Shown here: one piece after another, positions 25,971 to 33,555 of the stretch | Layout: the number at the start of each line of letters is the position of its first letter | How positions within the stretch are numbered: position 1 is the stretch's first letter | Assembly (NCBI GenBank): GCA_017542245.1 | Contig: JAFXXN010000158.1 | Span: forward strand, 1 to 64,000 | From: Lachnospiraceae bacterium | GTDB lineage: Bacteria; Bacillota; Clostridia; Lachnospirales; Lachnospiraceae | DNA length: 64,000 nucleotides | Reading direction: 5' to 3' | Position numbers and translations under genes: made by a program | The notes under the pieces: generated by a model | What the model was told of the DNA's origin: nothing | What the model saw: the letters and a program-made list of their open reading frames with translations, nothing else | Databases searched by the model: none

Positions 25971-26852
25971 ATGCATTTTGTGGATGCAAAAGGGCTGCTT
26001 TCCGGGAGTGGCGGTCATTTAGGCATGAATATTTATCGTGGATGTTCTCATGGCTGTATATACTGTGATAGCAGGAGCCTTTGTTATCAGTTTACCCATC
26101 AATTTGAGGATATAGAGGTAAAACAGAATGCACCGGAGCTGCTTGAAAAGGCGTTGAAGTCCAAAAGAAAGAAGGCAATGATAGGTACGGGAGCAATGTC
26201 TGATCCATATATGCATTGCGAGGAAAAACTGAGACTTACCGGAAAGTGCCTGGAGATTATAAAAAAATACGGATTCGGCGTGGCTATTCAGACAAAATCC
26301 GACAGGATACTTCGAGATATCGATCTCCTGGACGAAATCAATAAAGAAGCAAAATGTGTGGTACAGATGACGCTTACCACATACGATGATGCGCTTTGTA
26401 AGATATTAGAGCCAAATGTATGCAATACCAAGAGGCGTATTGAGGTTCTCGGAAAGATGCAGGAGAGGGGCATACCGACAATAGCGTGGCTGTCACCGAT
26501 CCTTCCATATATTAATGACACGGAAGAAAACATCACCGCCATACTTAATGAGTGCGTGAGAGTAGGCGTGAAAGGAATCATCTGCTTTGGAATGGGGCTT
26601 ACCCTGCGTGATGGAGACAGAGAGTACTATTATGCTGCTCTCGATAAACATTTCCCGGGGCTAAAGGAAATATATATCAAAGAGTTTGGAAATGCATACG
26701 AGATACCGAGCCCAAATACTAAAAATCTTTATAAGATTTTTTTTGATATATGCGGGAAAAACGGATTAATGTCGACACCTGATGAGTGTTTCGAATTTAT
26801 GTACGAATTTCCTGAAAAGTATAAGCAGATGAGTTTGTTTGATTTGCAGTGA
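25971..26852 (+). CDS. SplB-like radical SAM protein
   Basis: A 293-residue radical S-adenosylmethionine protein. The cluster motif is CSHGCIYC (C-x3-C-x2-C), within NIYRGCSHGCIYCDSRS, the pattern of spore-photoproduct-lyase-like proteins that lack the UV-lesion lyase C-terminal Cys context. Other family blocks are TGAMSDPYMHCEE and LTTYDDALCKILEPN. The protein ends KQMSLFDLQ, which matches the beta-sliding-clamp binding consensus QxxLF and suggests a link to DNA replication or repair. Substrate unknown. GACGGAGGAATAAA precedes the ATG. Confidence 0.88.
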   Translation: MHFVDAKGLLSGSGGHLGMNIYRGCSHGCIYCDSRSLCYQFTHQFEDIEVKQNAPELLEKALKSKRKKAMIGTGAMSDPYMHCEEKLRLTGKCLEIIKKYGFGVAIQTKSDRILRDIDLLDEINKEAKCVVQMTLTTYDDALCKILEPNVCNTKRRIEVLGKMQERGIPTIAWLSPILPYINDTEENITAILNECVRVGVKGIICFGMGLTLRDGDREYYYAALDKHFPGLKEIYIKEFGNAYEIPSPNTKNLYKIFFDICGKNGLMSTPDECFEFMYEFPEKYKQMSLFDLQ

Positions 26853-26861
26853 AGATTGTGA

Positions 26862-26882
26862 CAGGGTGACAGTGGGGACGAC
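26862..26882. repeat. Fragment of a GACA-type hairpin
   Basis: GTGACAGTGGGGACG sits immediately before the HD-GYP remnant and after the radical SAM gene. Only the GACA arm and the GGGGACG half of the core remain. Confidence 0.4.
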
Positions 26883-27053
26883 AATGGCTGGTATGCAGGA
26901 CTGCTTCATGATATAGGTAAGATTGGTATTCCGGAAAGCATTATAACTAAAGAAGGCAAGCTTTCACCGGAAGAATACGATACAATAAAACAGCATCCTG
27001 TACTTGGAGCACAGATTCTGGGAAATATAACAGCATTCCCTTATACTTTTTGA
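26883..27053 (+). pseudogene. HD-GYP phosphodiesterase remnant
   Basis: The open frame encodes 56 residues, including AGLLHDIGKIGIPESIITK and KLSPEEYDTIKQHPVLGAQI, unmistakably the N-terminal half of an HD-GYP domain (cyclic-di-GMP phosphodiesterase) with its HD pair. It has no start codon and stops after ITAFPYTF, before the GYP motif. It is a broken piece between a hairpin fragment and the ABC-F leader, so it probably marks a past deletion or insertion end point. Confidence 0.85.
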
Positions 27054-27112
27054 AAAAGTGTAAGAAAGTACTAACAGTTATGTAAGAAAATAGGAGTTAT
27101 TTAAAATATTAG

Positions 27113-27141
27113 TTGACAATTTGATTATATATAGATATAAT
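27113..27141 (+). promoter_or_regulatory. Consensus sigma-A promoter of the ABC-F operon
   Basis: A perfect TTGACA and a perfect TATAAT are separated by 17 bases, the best promoter in the window. Transcription should begin near 27,148, giving a leader of about 500 bases before the ABC-F start codon. Confidence 0.9.
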
Positions 27142-27275
27142 CGAGAATGAAAGTTATTTATGATGTGTAACGATTTAGATAAGAGTTTGGATATATTATC
27201 AGTTTGGGTTACGTATCGTAAAAAACAACCTTATATTTTTATAAGAAAAAGGTTCCAGAAAGGGAGGTAACAGTA

Positions 27276-27347
27276 ATGATTATTATCATTAGAAGAATTA
27301 TTAAAAAGAATATCAAAAGTATTACCTCCTGTGGCGGTGTATATTAA
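27276..27347 (+). CDS. Leader peptide MIIIIRRIIKKNIKS..., 23 aa
   Basis: A short frame with a strong ribosome binding site (AGGGAGGTAA, 27261-27270) encodes 23 residues, starting with an Ile/Arg/Lys-rich run and ending SCGGVY. The sequence ATTACCTCCT inside the coding part (27320-27330) is complementary to the ribosome binding site AGGGAGGTAA, so translation and folding compete. The terminator at 27405 follows. Leader peptides of this kind control antibiotic-resistance ABC-F and methyltransferase genes: a drug-stalled ribosome on the leader changes RNA folding and lets transcription pass the terminator. The role is inferred from this arrangement. It is too short for most gene callers. Confidence 0.65.
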   Translation: MIIIIRRIIKKNIKSITSCGGVY

Positions 27348-27404
27348 TAGTTTTAAGTCATACACTATAGGTTTACTATGGCCTAAAGATGATCAAGAAT
27401 TATT

Positions 27405-27440
27405 ATACCCTGATACCGGAAGGTATCGGGGTATTTTTAT
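27405..27440 (+). terminator. Attenuator-type terminator before the ABC-F gene
   Basis: ATACCCTGATACC-GGAA-GGTATCGGGGTAT forms a 13-bp stem with one G-T pair, followed by TTTTTAT. It lies between leader peptide and ABC-F gene, so it would stop transcription unless an alternative fold forms. Confidence 0.85.
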
Positions 27441-27446
27441 ATTTGG

Positions 27447-27511
27447 TGACAATGGGGACGGTTCTTTTTGTCACCTCATCGAAGTGACAAAGAGAACCGT
27501 CCCCATTGTCA
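27447..27511. repeat. GACA-type hairpin doublet
   Basis: TGACAATGGGGACGGTTCT...TGTCAC and the inverted GTGACAAAGAGAACCGTCCC...TTGTCA are separated by nine bases and together make one 65-nt palindrome. It lies in the ABC-F leader RNA, downstream of the attenuator. Confidence 0.85.
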
Positions 27512-27532
27512 TACCCCGGGAGACTGAACACC

Positions 27533-27628
27533 GATCAAGCCTTCCTCTTGAGGGGATTATCTCAACCACGAAGTGGCTGAGATGCCTCACTGGCGAAGTG
27601 AAGGTGGCACGAAGTGCCGGATGAGGTG
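27533..27628. repeat. Branched palindromic repeat (family 2, long form)
   Basis: Several hairpins in a row: CTTCCTCTTGAGGGG, ATCTCAACCACGAAGTGG...GAGAT, CACTGGCGAAGTG and GGCACGAAGTGCC, ending CGGATGAGGTG. The same order occurs at 40593, and a short form at 10663. It ends about 25 bases before the ABC-F start codon. Confidence 0.8.
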
Positions 27629-27654
27629 TTTTATATCAGGAAGGGGGAATGTAT

Positions 27655-29319
27655 ATGTTTCAGATAAAGAATGTAACATTAACACATAAAAAAGATTTAA
27701 GAACCATTTTAGATAATTTCTCACTTGTTTTAAATGACGGTGACAGAGCTGTTATGATAGGCGAAGAGGGAAATGGAAAATCCACACTTATGAAGTGGAT
27801 ATATGATCCGGAACTGGTAGAGGATTATATTGAGTATTCCGGAGAGAAAGTGATAAATGGTGAGAGGCTCGGCTATCTGCCTCAGGAGCTGTCGGAGCAG
27901 GAAAAGGGAAAAACTGTATGCGAGTATTTTATGGATGCTTCAGGTTTCCTTGATAAAACTCCTAAAGAGCTGTCAAAGCTAGCTAACGATTTTCATGTTG
28001 AACCGGAGTTTTACTACAGGGAGCAGACGATGCAGACTCTTTCGGGTGGAGAGAGAGTAAAGGCTCAGATGATGAGGATTCTAATAGATGATTCGACCAT
28101 ACTTATGCTTGATGAACCCTCGAATGACATCGACATTGAGACCCTAGAGCTTATGGAAAAGCTTATAAACTCATGGGATCACGCGGTACTCTTTATATCA
28201 CATGACGAGACCCTGATAGAAAATACTGCTAATCGTGTGATACATTTTGAGCAGATACGCAGGAAAACCATGTGCAGACATACTGTGGCAAATATCCCAT
28301 ACAGGCAGTATGTGGAAGAAAGGCTGAATAACTTTAATAAGCAAGAACAGATGGCTATTACTGACCGAAAAGAAAAGGAGATACGTGAAGCAAAGTATCG
28401 ACGCCTTTTGCAGAAGGTTGAGCATGCACAGGGAGCTGTCTCCAGACAGGACCCTTCCATTGGAAAAAATCTGAAGGACAAAATGCATACTGTAAAGGCT
28501 ATGGGTAAGCGTTTTGAAAGATTGGATGAACAGATGACCGAGATGCCAGAGCAGGAGGAAGCTATATTCTTTAAGCTGGGAGATAAAGACAGCAGCATAC
28601 CTTCGGGAAAGTGGGTACTGGAATACGAGAGCCCGGAGCTAAAGACAAGTGATGGCAGCAGGGTATTGGCTGAAAACATTGTACTTAAAATACGAGGTTC
28701 CGAGAAAATAGCAATAGTTGGAACTAATGGTTGTGGAAAGACCACGCTAATTTCAAAGATAGCCGAGGATTTATTTGCAAGGTCTGATTTAAAAGTTCAG
28801 TATATGCCTCAGAATTATGAAGTATTACTTGAATTGGATGAGACACCGGTGGACTTCCTGGAGAATTCACTGATAAAGGATAATTGTAATATTGTATCAC
28901 AGTTTAATAACAGGGCAGAAAAGAGAAAAAAAGATTCTGAAAAGAAATCAGAAAGTGATTTTCGAGGAATACCCGGCGGAAAGGAATTTAGAACACAGAT
29001 ATGTACATATCTTGGTTCATTGAAGTATACTGCGGATGAGATGGAGCATCCTATACGTGAGCTTTCAGGCGGACAGAAAGCAAAGGTATTACTGCTTAAA
29101 CTGAGTATGTCAGGAGCTAACGTGCTGATACTTGATGAACCGACCAGAAACTTTTCCCCGTTATCAGGTCCTGTAATCCGGAAAATGCTAAAGGAATTTC
29201 CGGGAGCTATTATCAGTGTATCTCATGACAGAAAGTATCTTTCGGAAGTCTGTGACAAGATATATCGACTGACAGAGAAGGGGCTACGAAATCAATCGGA
29301 GGGACGGTTCTCTGATTGA
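27655..29319 (+). CDS. ABC-F ribosomal protection-type ATPase
   Basis: A 554-residue soluble protein with two ABC domains and no membrane part, the ABC-F plan. Domain 1: Walker A IGEEGNGKST, signature LSGGERVKAQ, Walker B ILMLDEPSND. Domain 2: Walker A VGTNGCGKTT, signature LSGGQKAKVL, Walker B VLILDEPTRNFSPLSG. The charged linker between them (about 225-300) would reach into the ribosome. Antibiotic-resistance ABC-Fs expel drugs that bind the peptidyl-transferase centre, and the attenuated leader upstream supports that role over a housekeeping one. The ATG at 27655 is chosen because GGGGG ends 7 bases upstream; the ATG at 27649 is too close. The last nine residues, NQSEGRFSD, come from the hairpin doublet. 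Confidence 0.9.
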   Translation: MFQIKNVTLTHKKDLRTILDNFSLVLNDGDRAVMIGEEGNGKSTLMKWIYDPELVEDYIEYSGEKVINGERLGYLPQELSEQEKGKTVCEYFMDASGFLDKTPKELSKLANDFHVEPEFYYREQTMQTLSGGERVKAQMMRILIDDSTILMLDEPSNDIDIETLELMEKLINSWDHAVLFISHDETLIENTANRVIHFEQIRRKTMCRHTVANIPYRQYVEERLNNFNKQEQMAITDRKEKEIREAKYRRLLQKVEHAQGAVSRQDPSIGKNLKDKMHTVKAMGKRFERLDEQMTEMPEQEEAIFFKLGDKDSSIPSGKWVLEYESPELKTSDGSRVLAENIVLKIRGSEKIAIVGTNGCGKTTLISKIAEDLFARSDLKVQYMPQNYEVLLELDETPVDFLENSLIKDNCNIVSQFNNRAEKRKKDSEKKSESDFRGIPGGKEFRTQICTYLGSLKYTADEMEHPIRELSGGQKAKVLLLKLSMSGANVLILDEPTRNFSPLSGPVIRKMLKEFPGAIISVSHDRKYLSEVCDKIYRLTEKGLRNQSEGRFSD

Positions 29320-29399
29320 AATGTTCAACAGTAAAAACACTGATAAATAGGAGATTTTGGTTGATGTAAAAATCAATCACAGAACCGTCCCGGTGATTG
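29293..29399. repeat. REPIN-like hairpin doublet 2
   Basis: Left arm 29293-29318 (CAATCGGAG-GGACGGTT-CTCTGATTG), right arm 29374-29399 (CAATCACAG-AACCGTCC-CGGTGATTG). The left arm supplies the last codons and the TGA stop of the ABC-F gene. The spacer is nearly identical to that of doublet 3 (30902). Confidence 0.9.
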
Positions 29400-29421
29400 A
29401 GTCGAGGGAGACTATGAAAAG

Positions 29422-30117
29422 ATGAAATACAAAAACTATTTTGAAAATTTTAAGATCGGTTCAGAGAAAGAATTGATTAAGGCGATAGAAGATCTCGGAT
29501 TTGTTCCGTTTTTTGAAAATGAGATTAAAGGTTTTTCTTTAGAGGAACACATTGCAGACAACTGCTGGTATTATGGTTCCGACCCATGGGAAGCGTGGGA
29601 ATGGAAAGGACCGGTAATTAGAAAATCCAAATGTGCATACGGAAAGTTTATGTTTAACAAGGCTGTATATATAAGCAGAAAATGGTTTCCTGATTTTGCA
29701 AATTATCGTAGGGATGGGTATGATTTTGATGCGAGATATGATGACGGACTAGCTTCGCGCGATGATAAATACCTGTATGATTTAATAGAAAAAAATGCTC
29801 CGGTTCTTTCCAAACCTTTGAAATCTCTTGGAAACTACCGCAAAGGTGGCAGAAAAGGGTTTGACAGTTCTATTCTACGGCTTCAGAAACAAGGTTATAT
29901 CGTGATCAGCGATTTTACGCATGCCAAGGATAAACAAGGTAATGAGTATGGCTGGGGCATAGCTGAGTATTCGATTCCTGAGAAATTATGGGAAGATGGA
30001 TTTAGGAATGAAGTTTACAGACGTACCCCTGAAGAGTCGTTTGAAAGGCTTGTGGGTCATCTTAAACAAATTCTCCCCGGTATATCTGAAGAACTGATAA
30101 GAAAAATCATTAAATAG
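29422..30117 (+). CDS. AlkZ-related protein
   Basis: A 231-residue protein. The strings IEDLGFVPFFENEIKGFSLE, YGSDPWEAWEWKGPVI and DFANYRRDGYDFDARYDDGL are typical of a family annotated as AlkZ-related, distantly linked to the winged-helix DNA glycosylase fold that repairs alkylated or crosslinked DNA. No catalytic role has been verified for this branch. It begins 22 bases after the hairpin doublet, with GGGAG a little far upstream, and is followed 18 bases later by a kinase-like gene. Confidence 0.7.
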   Translation: MKYKNYFENFKIGSEKELIKAIEDLGFVPFFENEIKGFSLEEHIADNCWYYGSDPWEAWEWKGPVIRKSKCAYGKFMFNKAVYISRKWFPDFANYRRDGYDFDARYDDGLASRDDKYLYDLIEKNAPVLSKPLKSLGNYRKGGRKGFDSSILRLQKQGYIVISDFTHAKDKQGNEYGWGIAEYSIPEKLWEDGFRNEVYRRTPEESFERLVGHLKQILPGISEELIRKIIK

Positions 30118-30135
30118 TTAAAGGAAGAACGAAAT

Positions 30136-30924
30136 ATGAACTATTTTATAGAAGGGATACAGGGTGCCGGAAAAAGCACACTTGTGGGAAAGCTGGCAGA
30201 GATGAAGCCGGACTGCAAAATATTTCGCGAGGGTGATTACAACCCTGTGGAGCTTGCATGGTGTGCTTATGTCGGAAAAGAAAAGTATCGGGAGATATTT
30301 GAAAAATATGCACCTATACAAAGCGAGATAGAAGAAAAAAGCCATGTTGAAGATGATCACATGGTGATCTGTTATACACAGATACTTACGGATATACCCG
30401 GGTTTCATAAGGATCTGGAACAGTATGAGATATACAATGCCCGAGTTGGACGCGAAGAGTTTGAGAAGATTATCCTCTCGAGATACGGTAATTGGGATGG
30501 TGAAGAACAGATTTTTGAATGCTCTTTGCTACAGAATATAGTTGAGAATCAGATGTTGTATTTTGATATGCAGGATGAGGAGATCATTGCATTTTATAAA
30601 AAAATAGCTGATGTTTTGGCACAGAAGCAATACCGTATCCTGTATCTTGATACGGAGGATGTGGCAGGCTCACTTGAGGTTATCCGTAAGGAAAGAGTGG
30701 ATGAAAAAGGAAACGAGATATGGTATCAGATGATGTTGCAGTTCCTTGAAAGTTGCCCTTATGGTAAGAAACACGGATTTAAAGGTTTTGATGATCTGGT
30801 GGTTCATCTTGAGCACCGTAAAACACTTGAAAAGCGGATAATGAATGAAATCTTCGGTGAACATGCTGTAATACTTAAATCCAAGGACTATGATTTAGAA
30901 TCGATTAGAGGGACGGTTCTCTGA
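30136..30924 (+). CDS. P-loop kinase-like protein
   Basis: A 262-residue protein that opens with a Walker A motif, MNYFIEGIQGAGKSTLVGKL, then has REGDYNPVELAWC, where a substrate Glu/Asp is expected in nucleoside or small-molecule kinases. No clear lid signature lets it be named. Residues 255-262 (ESIRGTVL) and the stop codon are contributed by the left arm of a hairpin doublet, so the native C terminus was probably replaced. GGAAGAACGAAAT precedes the ATG. It may phosphorylate a small molecule or drug, by analogy with the similar genes around it. Confidence 0.75.
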   Translation: MNYFIEGIQGAGKSTLVGKLAEMKPDCKIFREGDYNPVELAWCAYVGKEKYREIFEKYAPIQSEIEEKSHVEDDHMVICYTQILTDIPGFHKDLEQYEIYNARVGREEFEKIILSRYGNWDGEEQIFECSLLQNIVENQMLYFDMQDEEIIAFYKKIADVLAQKQYRILYLDTEDVAGSLEVIRKERVDEKGNEIWYQMMLQFLESCPYGKKHGFKGFDDLVVHLEHRKTLEKRIMNEIFGEHAVILKSKDYDLESIRGTVL

Positions 30925-31008
30925 TTGAAATGTTTAATAGCAAAAATACTGATAAACAGGCGGGTTTGGTTGATGCAAAAATCAATCACAGAACCGTCCC
31001 GGTGAATG
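30902..31008. repeat. REPIN-like hairpin doublet 3
   Basis: Left arm 30902-30927 overlaps the end of the kinase-like gene and supplies its TGA; right arm 30983-31008 ends CGGTGAATGA. The spacer matches that of doublet 2 at most positions (GGTTGATGCAAAAATCAATC), so one is a recent copy of the other. Confidence 0.9.
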
Positions 31009-31020
31009 AAAGGAATAGAA

Positions 31021-31590
31021 ATGAAGGAAATAAAGGATATTACTAAGGATCAGTGGGCTTCGCTCTTTAACGAGCTGCATCCGGGATATTTTGAGAGAGA
31101 TTATGTAAAAAGAGTAGCTGATGATGAACCGGCTTCAGAGATGTTTTTGAGTTTGAATGGCTTTGATGAGTATATTTACGAAAAGTCATTTCCGGGGAAT
31201 ATCACATTTGGATATTATAACGGAGATTTTAAGGACCTTCTGACAGCAGTTGAAAAAGTTATGCCTCACTGGGTTCCGCTGTTTAGTGAAAAGTCGCGTG
31301 TATACTGTGGTTTTGTGGATGGAAAGATTGCAAGCTTCTGTATGATCGAGAATTTTGGAGAGCATACGGTGTCCGGAAATAAACTTAAAATCGGCGGCCC
31401 GGGTTGTGTAGGAACGGTACCGGAATATCGTGACCGGGGAATCGGACTTACTATGGTTAAGAACGTTACAAAGATTCTTAAAGATGAAGGGTATGCTCTC
31501 AGCTATATACATTATACATATGAGACCGGGTGGTATGCAAAACTTGGTTACAAAGTGGTATTAAGCTGGACCGGAAAAGGGATAATATAG
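31021..31590 (+). CDS. GNAT-family N-acetyltransferase
   Basis: A 189-residue GNAT protein. The acetyl-CoA-binding motif A is VPEYRDRGIGLTMVKNVTKIL, followed by SYIHYTYETGWYAKLGYKVV, which fits a late-strand motif B. The N-terminal half is not close to a known substrate class. ATG at 31021 behind AAAGGAATAGAA. Comes directly after hairpin doublet 3. Confidence 0.85.
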   Translation: MKEIKDITKDQWASLFNELHPGYFERDYVKRVADDEPASEMFLSLNGFDEYIYEKSFPGNITFGYYNGDFKDLLTAVEKVMPHWVPLFSEKSRVYCGFVDGKIASFCMIENFGEHTVSGNKLKIGGPGCVGTVPEYRDRGIGLTMVKNVTKILKDEGYALSYIHYTYETGWYAKLGYKVVLSWTGKGII

Positions 31591-31613
31591 TCTGACCGAT
31601 CAGGAAAGGGAAA

Positions 31614-32594
31614 ATGATGGATTTTGCGGCTTTTGTTAAGGATATTACTGATAATAAGTGGAATGTCTATGGAGTTGAAGTATATGAAAACGGAATTCTG
31701 ACTCACAGCTTTGGAGATACTAAAGGGATATATGATCTTTATTCCGCTACAAAAACCATTACTTCTATAGCTTTCGGAATAGCATATGATGAGGGAAAGA
31801 TTGACCTTGATGAGACTGTTTTGACATACCTTCCTGAAGATAAGGTTTCAAATATGTCTGAAGAACAAAATAATACTTTTAGAAAGATATCGCTCAGAAG
31901 ACTTATGACTATGTCAATAGCCGATATACCATTTGTTGCGGAAGGAGACAGCTGGATTGATTTTGCATTGGCATGCCCTATAAGTAACCCTGAAGAAAAG
32001 GTATTTAATTATAGTAATATAAATACATATCTTGTCGGAGTATGTTTGACAAAGGCTATAGGCAGTGACCTTGGGGCTTTTATTGAGGAGCGGATATTTA
32101 AACCTTTGGACATAGTTAATTTTGAGTATGCAAGATGTCCTGAAGGATATTTTTACGGTGCGTCAAGAGCAAAACTTTCTGTCCATGACTTAAGCAAAAT
32201 AGGATTACTTCTCTGTAATGGCGGCGAATACAAAGGTAAACGGATAGTTTCTGAGAAATATGTTGAGATGGCTACTTCAGTTCAGCAGATGAATAGGGAA
32301 GGGGGATACGGCTTTTTTATCTGGAAGTATAGGGATGGTTTCAGCATTAATGGAAAATGGGGACAGAAATGTTATATTTTGCCAAATGAAAGAATAATAG
32401 TAACATATTTATCTCATTTTGAAGATGGCTCGCATTCTCTTAAAGAAAGTATGGAAAAAAATATCTTAAATGTCCCTGAAATGATAATTCAGAGTTTTGT
32501 GGAAAATACTAAAAACATTTTAAGGGATAATCTTGCAGGTATATATCTGCATGGCTCGGCAGTTATGGGCTGTTACAATCCTGAAAAAAAGTGA
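31614..32594 (+). CDS. Serine beta-lactamase-like hydrolase fused to nucleotidyltransferase (5' part)
   Basis: The 326-residue reading frame has a class C beta-lactamase-like domain (about 1-285) and then the start of a nucleotidyltransferase. SxxK is in YSATKTITSIAFG, YxN is YSNIN, and KWGQKCYILPN fits the third motif. From about 290 it continues as FVENTKNILRDNLAGIYLHG and SAVMGCYNPE, the N terminus of an aminoglycoside-type nucleotidyltransferase, and then stops because of an A-run frameshift. The continuation is in the next frame. With the shift corrected it would be about 540 residues. No separate ribosome binding site is convincing at the join. A sequencing error or a real mutation in the A-run is possible. 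Confidence 0.8.
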   Translation: MMDFAAFVKDITDNKWNVYGVEVYENGILTHSFGDTKGIYDLYSATKTITSIAFGIAYDEGKIDLDETVLTYLPEDKVSNMSEEQNNTFRKISLRRLMTMSIADIPFVAEGDSWIDFALACPISNPEEKVFNYSNINTYLVGVCLTKAIGSDLGAFIEERIFKPLDIVNFEYARCPEGYFYGASRAKLSVHDLSKIGLLLCNGGEYKGKRIVSEKYVEMATSVQQMNREGGYGFFIWKYRDGFSINGKWGQKCYILPNERIIVTYLSHFEDGSHSLKESMEKNILNVPEMIIQSFVENTKNILRDNLAGIYLHGSAVMGCYNPEKK

Positions 32595-33237
32595 CTTGGA
32601 CTTTTTAGTAGTTGTAAAAGAAAATGTAAAAGATGAGACCAAGAAAGCTTTTATGGAAATGGTCGTGGCTCTGAATGCACAGACCCCAGGTAAGGGTATA
32701 GAAATGAGCATAGTCAAAAGAGAAGTCTGTGATCCTTTTGTATATCCGACTCCTTTTGAATTACATTTTTCACAGATGCATATCAAATGGTACAGTGATA
32801 ATCCGGATGATTACATCAGAAAAATGAATGGAACGGATAAGGATCTGGCTGCTCATTTTACAGTAATAAAAGCTCGTGGAAAGTGCTTGTTCGGATTAGC
32901 CATCAGTGAAGTGTTCGGTGAAGTTCATGAACAGTACTATATGGATTCTTTGTGGAGTGATATAGAGGAAGCTGCAGAGGAAATTACAGATAATACCATG
33001 TATCTGACTTTGAATTTGGCTAGAGTCATGGCGTGGATCAAGGAGAAAAAGATCCTTTCAAAGCAGGAAGGCGGAGAATGGGGACTAAATAATCTGCCTG
33101 ATAAATATCATCCATTATTACAGGAGGCTCTTAAGGAATATAAGGGCATGGAACCGGATTATAATATGGAAATGGCTATTACTTATGCAAATGATATGCT
33201 GGCTAGAATTCAATCAGAGGGACGGTTCTCTGATTGA
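32533..33237 (+). CDS. ANT/aadA-like nucleotidyltransferase (3' part after frameshift)
   Basis: This frame continues the nucleotidyltransferase: true sequence starts near 32584 with KKSDLDFLVVVKENV. Together with the upstream GSAVMGCYNPE it forms the G-S-x10-D-x-D metal- and nucleotide-binding motif of adenylyltransferases that inactivate aminoglycosides. The helical C-terminal part (about 120-225, with YLTLNLARVMAWIKEKKILS) is typical of the ANT(9)/ANT(3'')-like group. Residues before about 17 are out of frame with the family and are not real. The final residues IQSEGRFSD and the stop come from hairpin doublet 4. Substrate is not established. Confidence 0.75.
   Translation: MQVYICMARQLWAVTILKKSDLDFLVVVKENVKDETKKAFMEMVVALNAQTPGKGIEMSIVKREVCDPFVYPTPFELHFSQMHIKWYSDNPDDYIRKMNGTDKDLAAHFTVIKARGKCLFGLAISEVFGEVHEQYYMDSLWSDIEEAAEEITDNTMYLTLNLARVMAWIKEKKILSKQEGGEWGLNNLPDKYHPLLQEALKEYKGMEPDYNMEMAITYANDMLARIQSEGRFSD
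32584..32590 (+). other. Seven-A run at the frameshift
   Basis: A run of seven A residues joins the two frames. Removing one A restores a continuous PEKSDLDFLVV sequence. Slippage, mutation or a base-calling error are all possible. Confidence 0.85.
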
Positions 33238-33315
33238 AAATCAAATTTTTGAAAGCGTTGAAAATAGGACGTTTTGACGATTGAAAAATCAATTAAAGAA
33301 CCGTCCCGGTGATTG
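33211..33315. repeat. REPIN-like hairpin doublet 4
   Basis: Left arm 33211-33236 (perfect CAATCAGAG-GGACGGTT-CTCTGATTG) supplies the end and TGA of the nucleotidyltransferase; right arm 33290-33315. The spacer contains GCGTTGAAAATAGGAC, as in doublets 1 and 5. Confidence 0.9.
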
Positions 33316-33328
33316 AAAAGGGAAAAAC

Positions 33329-33532
33329 ATGATAACAGAAGAAGATATAAAAAGAATTAATGAATTACATCATAAATCGAAAAATGAAGGACTTACTGAG
33401 GAAGAAAAACAAGAACAGCAGAAACTGCGGGCAGCATATATAGAAACTATGCGTAACCATATAAGGACACATTTGGATAATGTAGTAATACAAAGACCGG
33501 ATGGCAGTAGGGAAAAACTGAAGAAAAAATAA
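33329..33532 (+). CDS. DUF896 (YnzC-like) small protein
   Basis: A 67-residue protein with a two-helix N-terminal hairpin (DIKRINELHHKSKNEGLTEE) followed by RAAYIETMRNHIRTHLDNVV, the signature of DUF896/YnzC. Members are small cytoplasmic proteins found across Bacillota; YnzC of Bacillus lies in an SOS-regulated locus. Its presence among the resistance-like genes is not explained. GGGAAAAAC precedes the ATG. Confidence 0.9.
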   Translation: MITEEDIKRINELHHKSKNEGLTEEEKQEQQKLRAAYIETMRNHIRTHLDNVVIQRPDGSREKLKKK

Positions 33533-33555
33533 TATAGAGTAATGGAGAACTAGCG

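Noticed and set aside
26019-26581. Minus-strand frames inside the radical SAM gene
   Set aside because: The plus-strand protein has the C-x3-C-x2-C motif and continuous family similarity; the antisense frames have none.
27331-27624. A 97-codon plus-strand frame starting at a GTG after the leader peptide
   Set aside because: It reads through the attenuator terminator, the GACA palindrome and the family 2 repeat, so it is noncoding structure. The leader peptide in another frame fits better.
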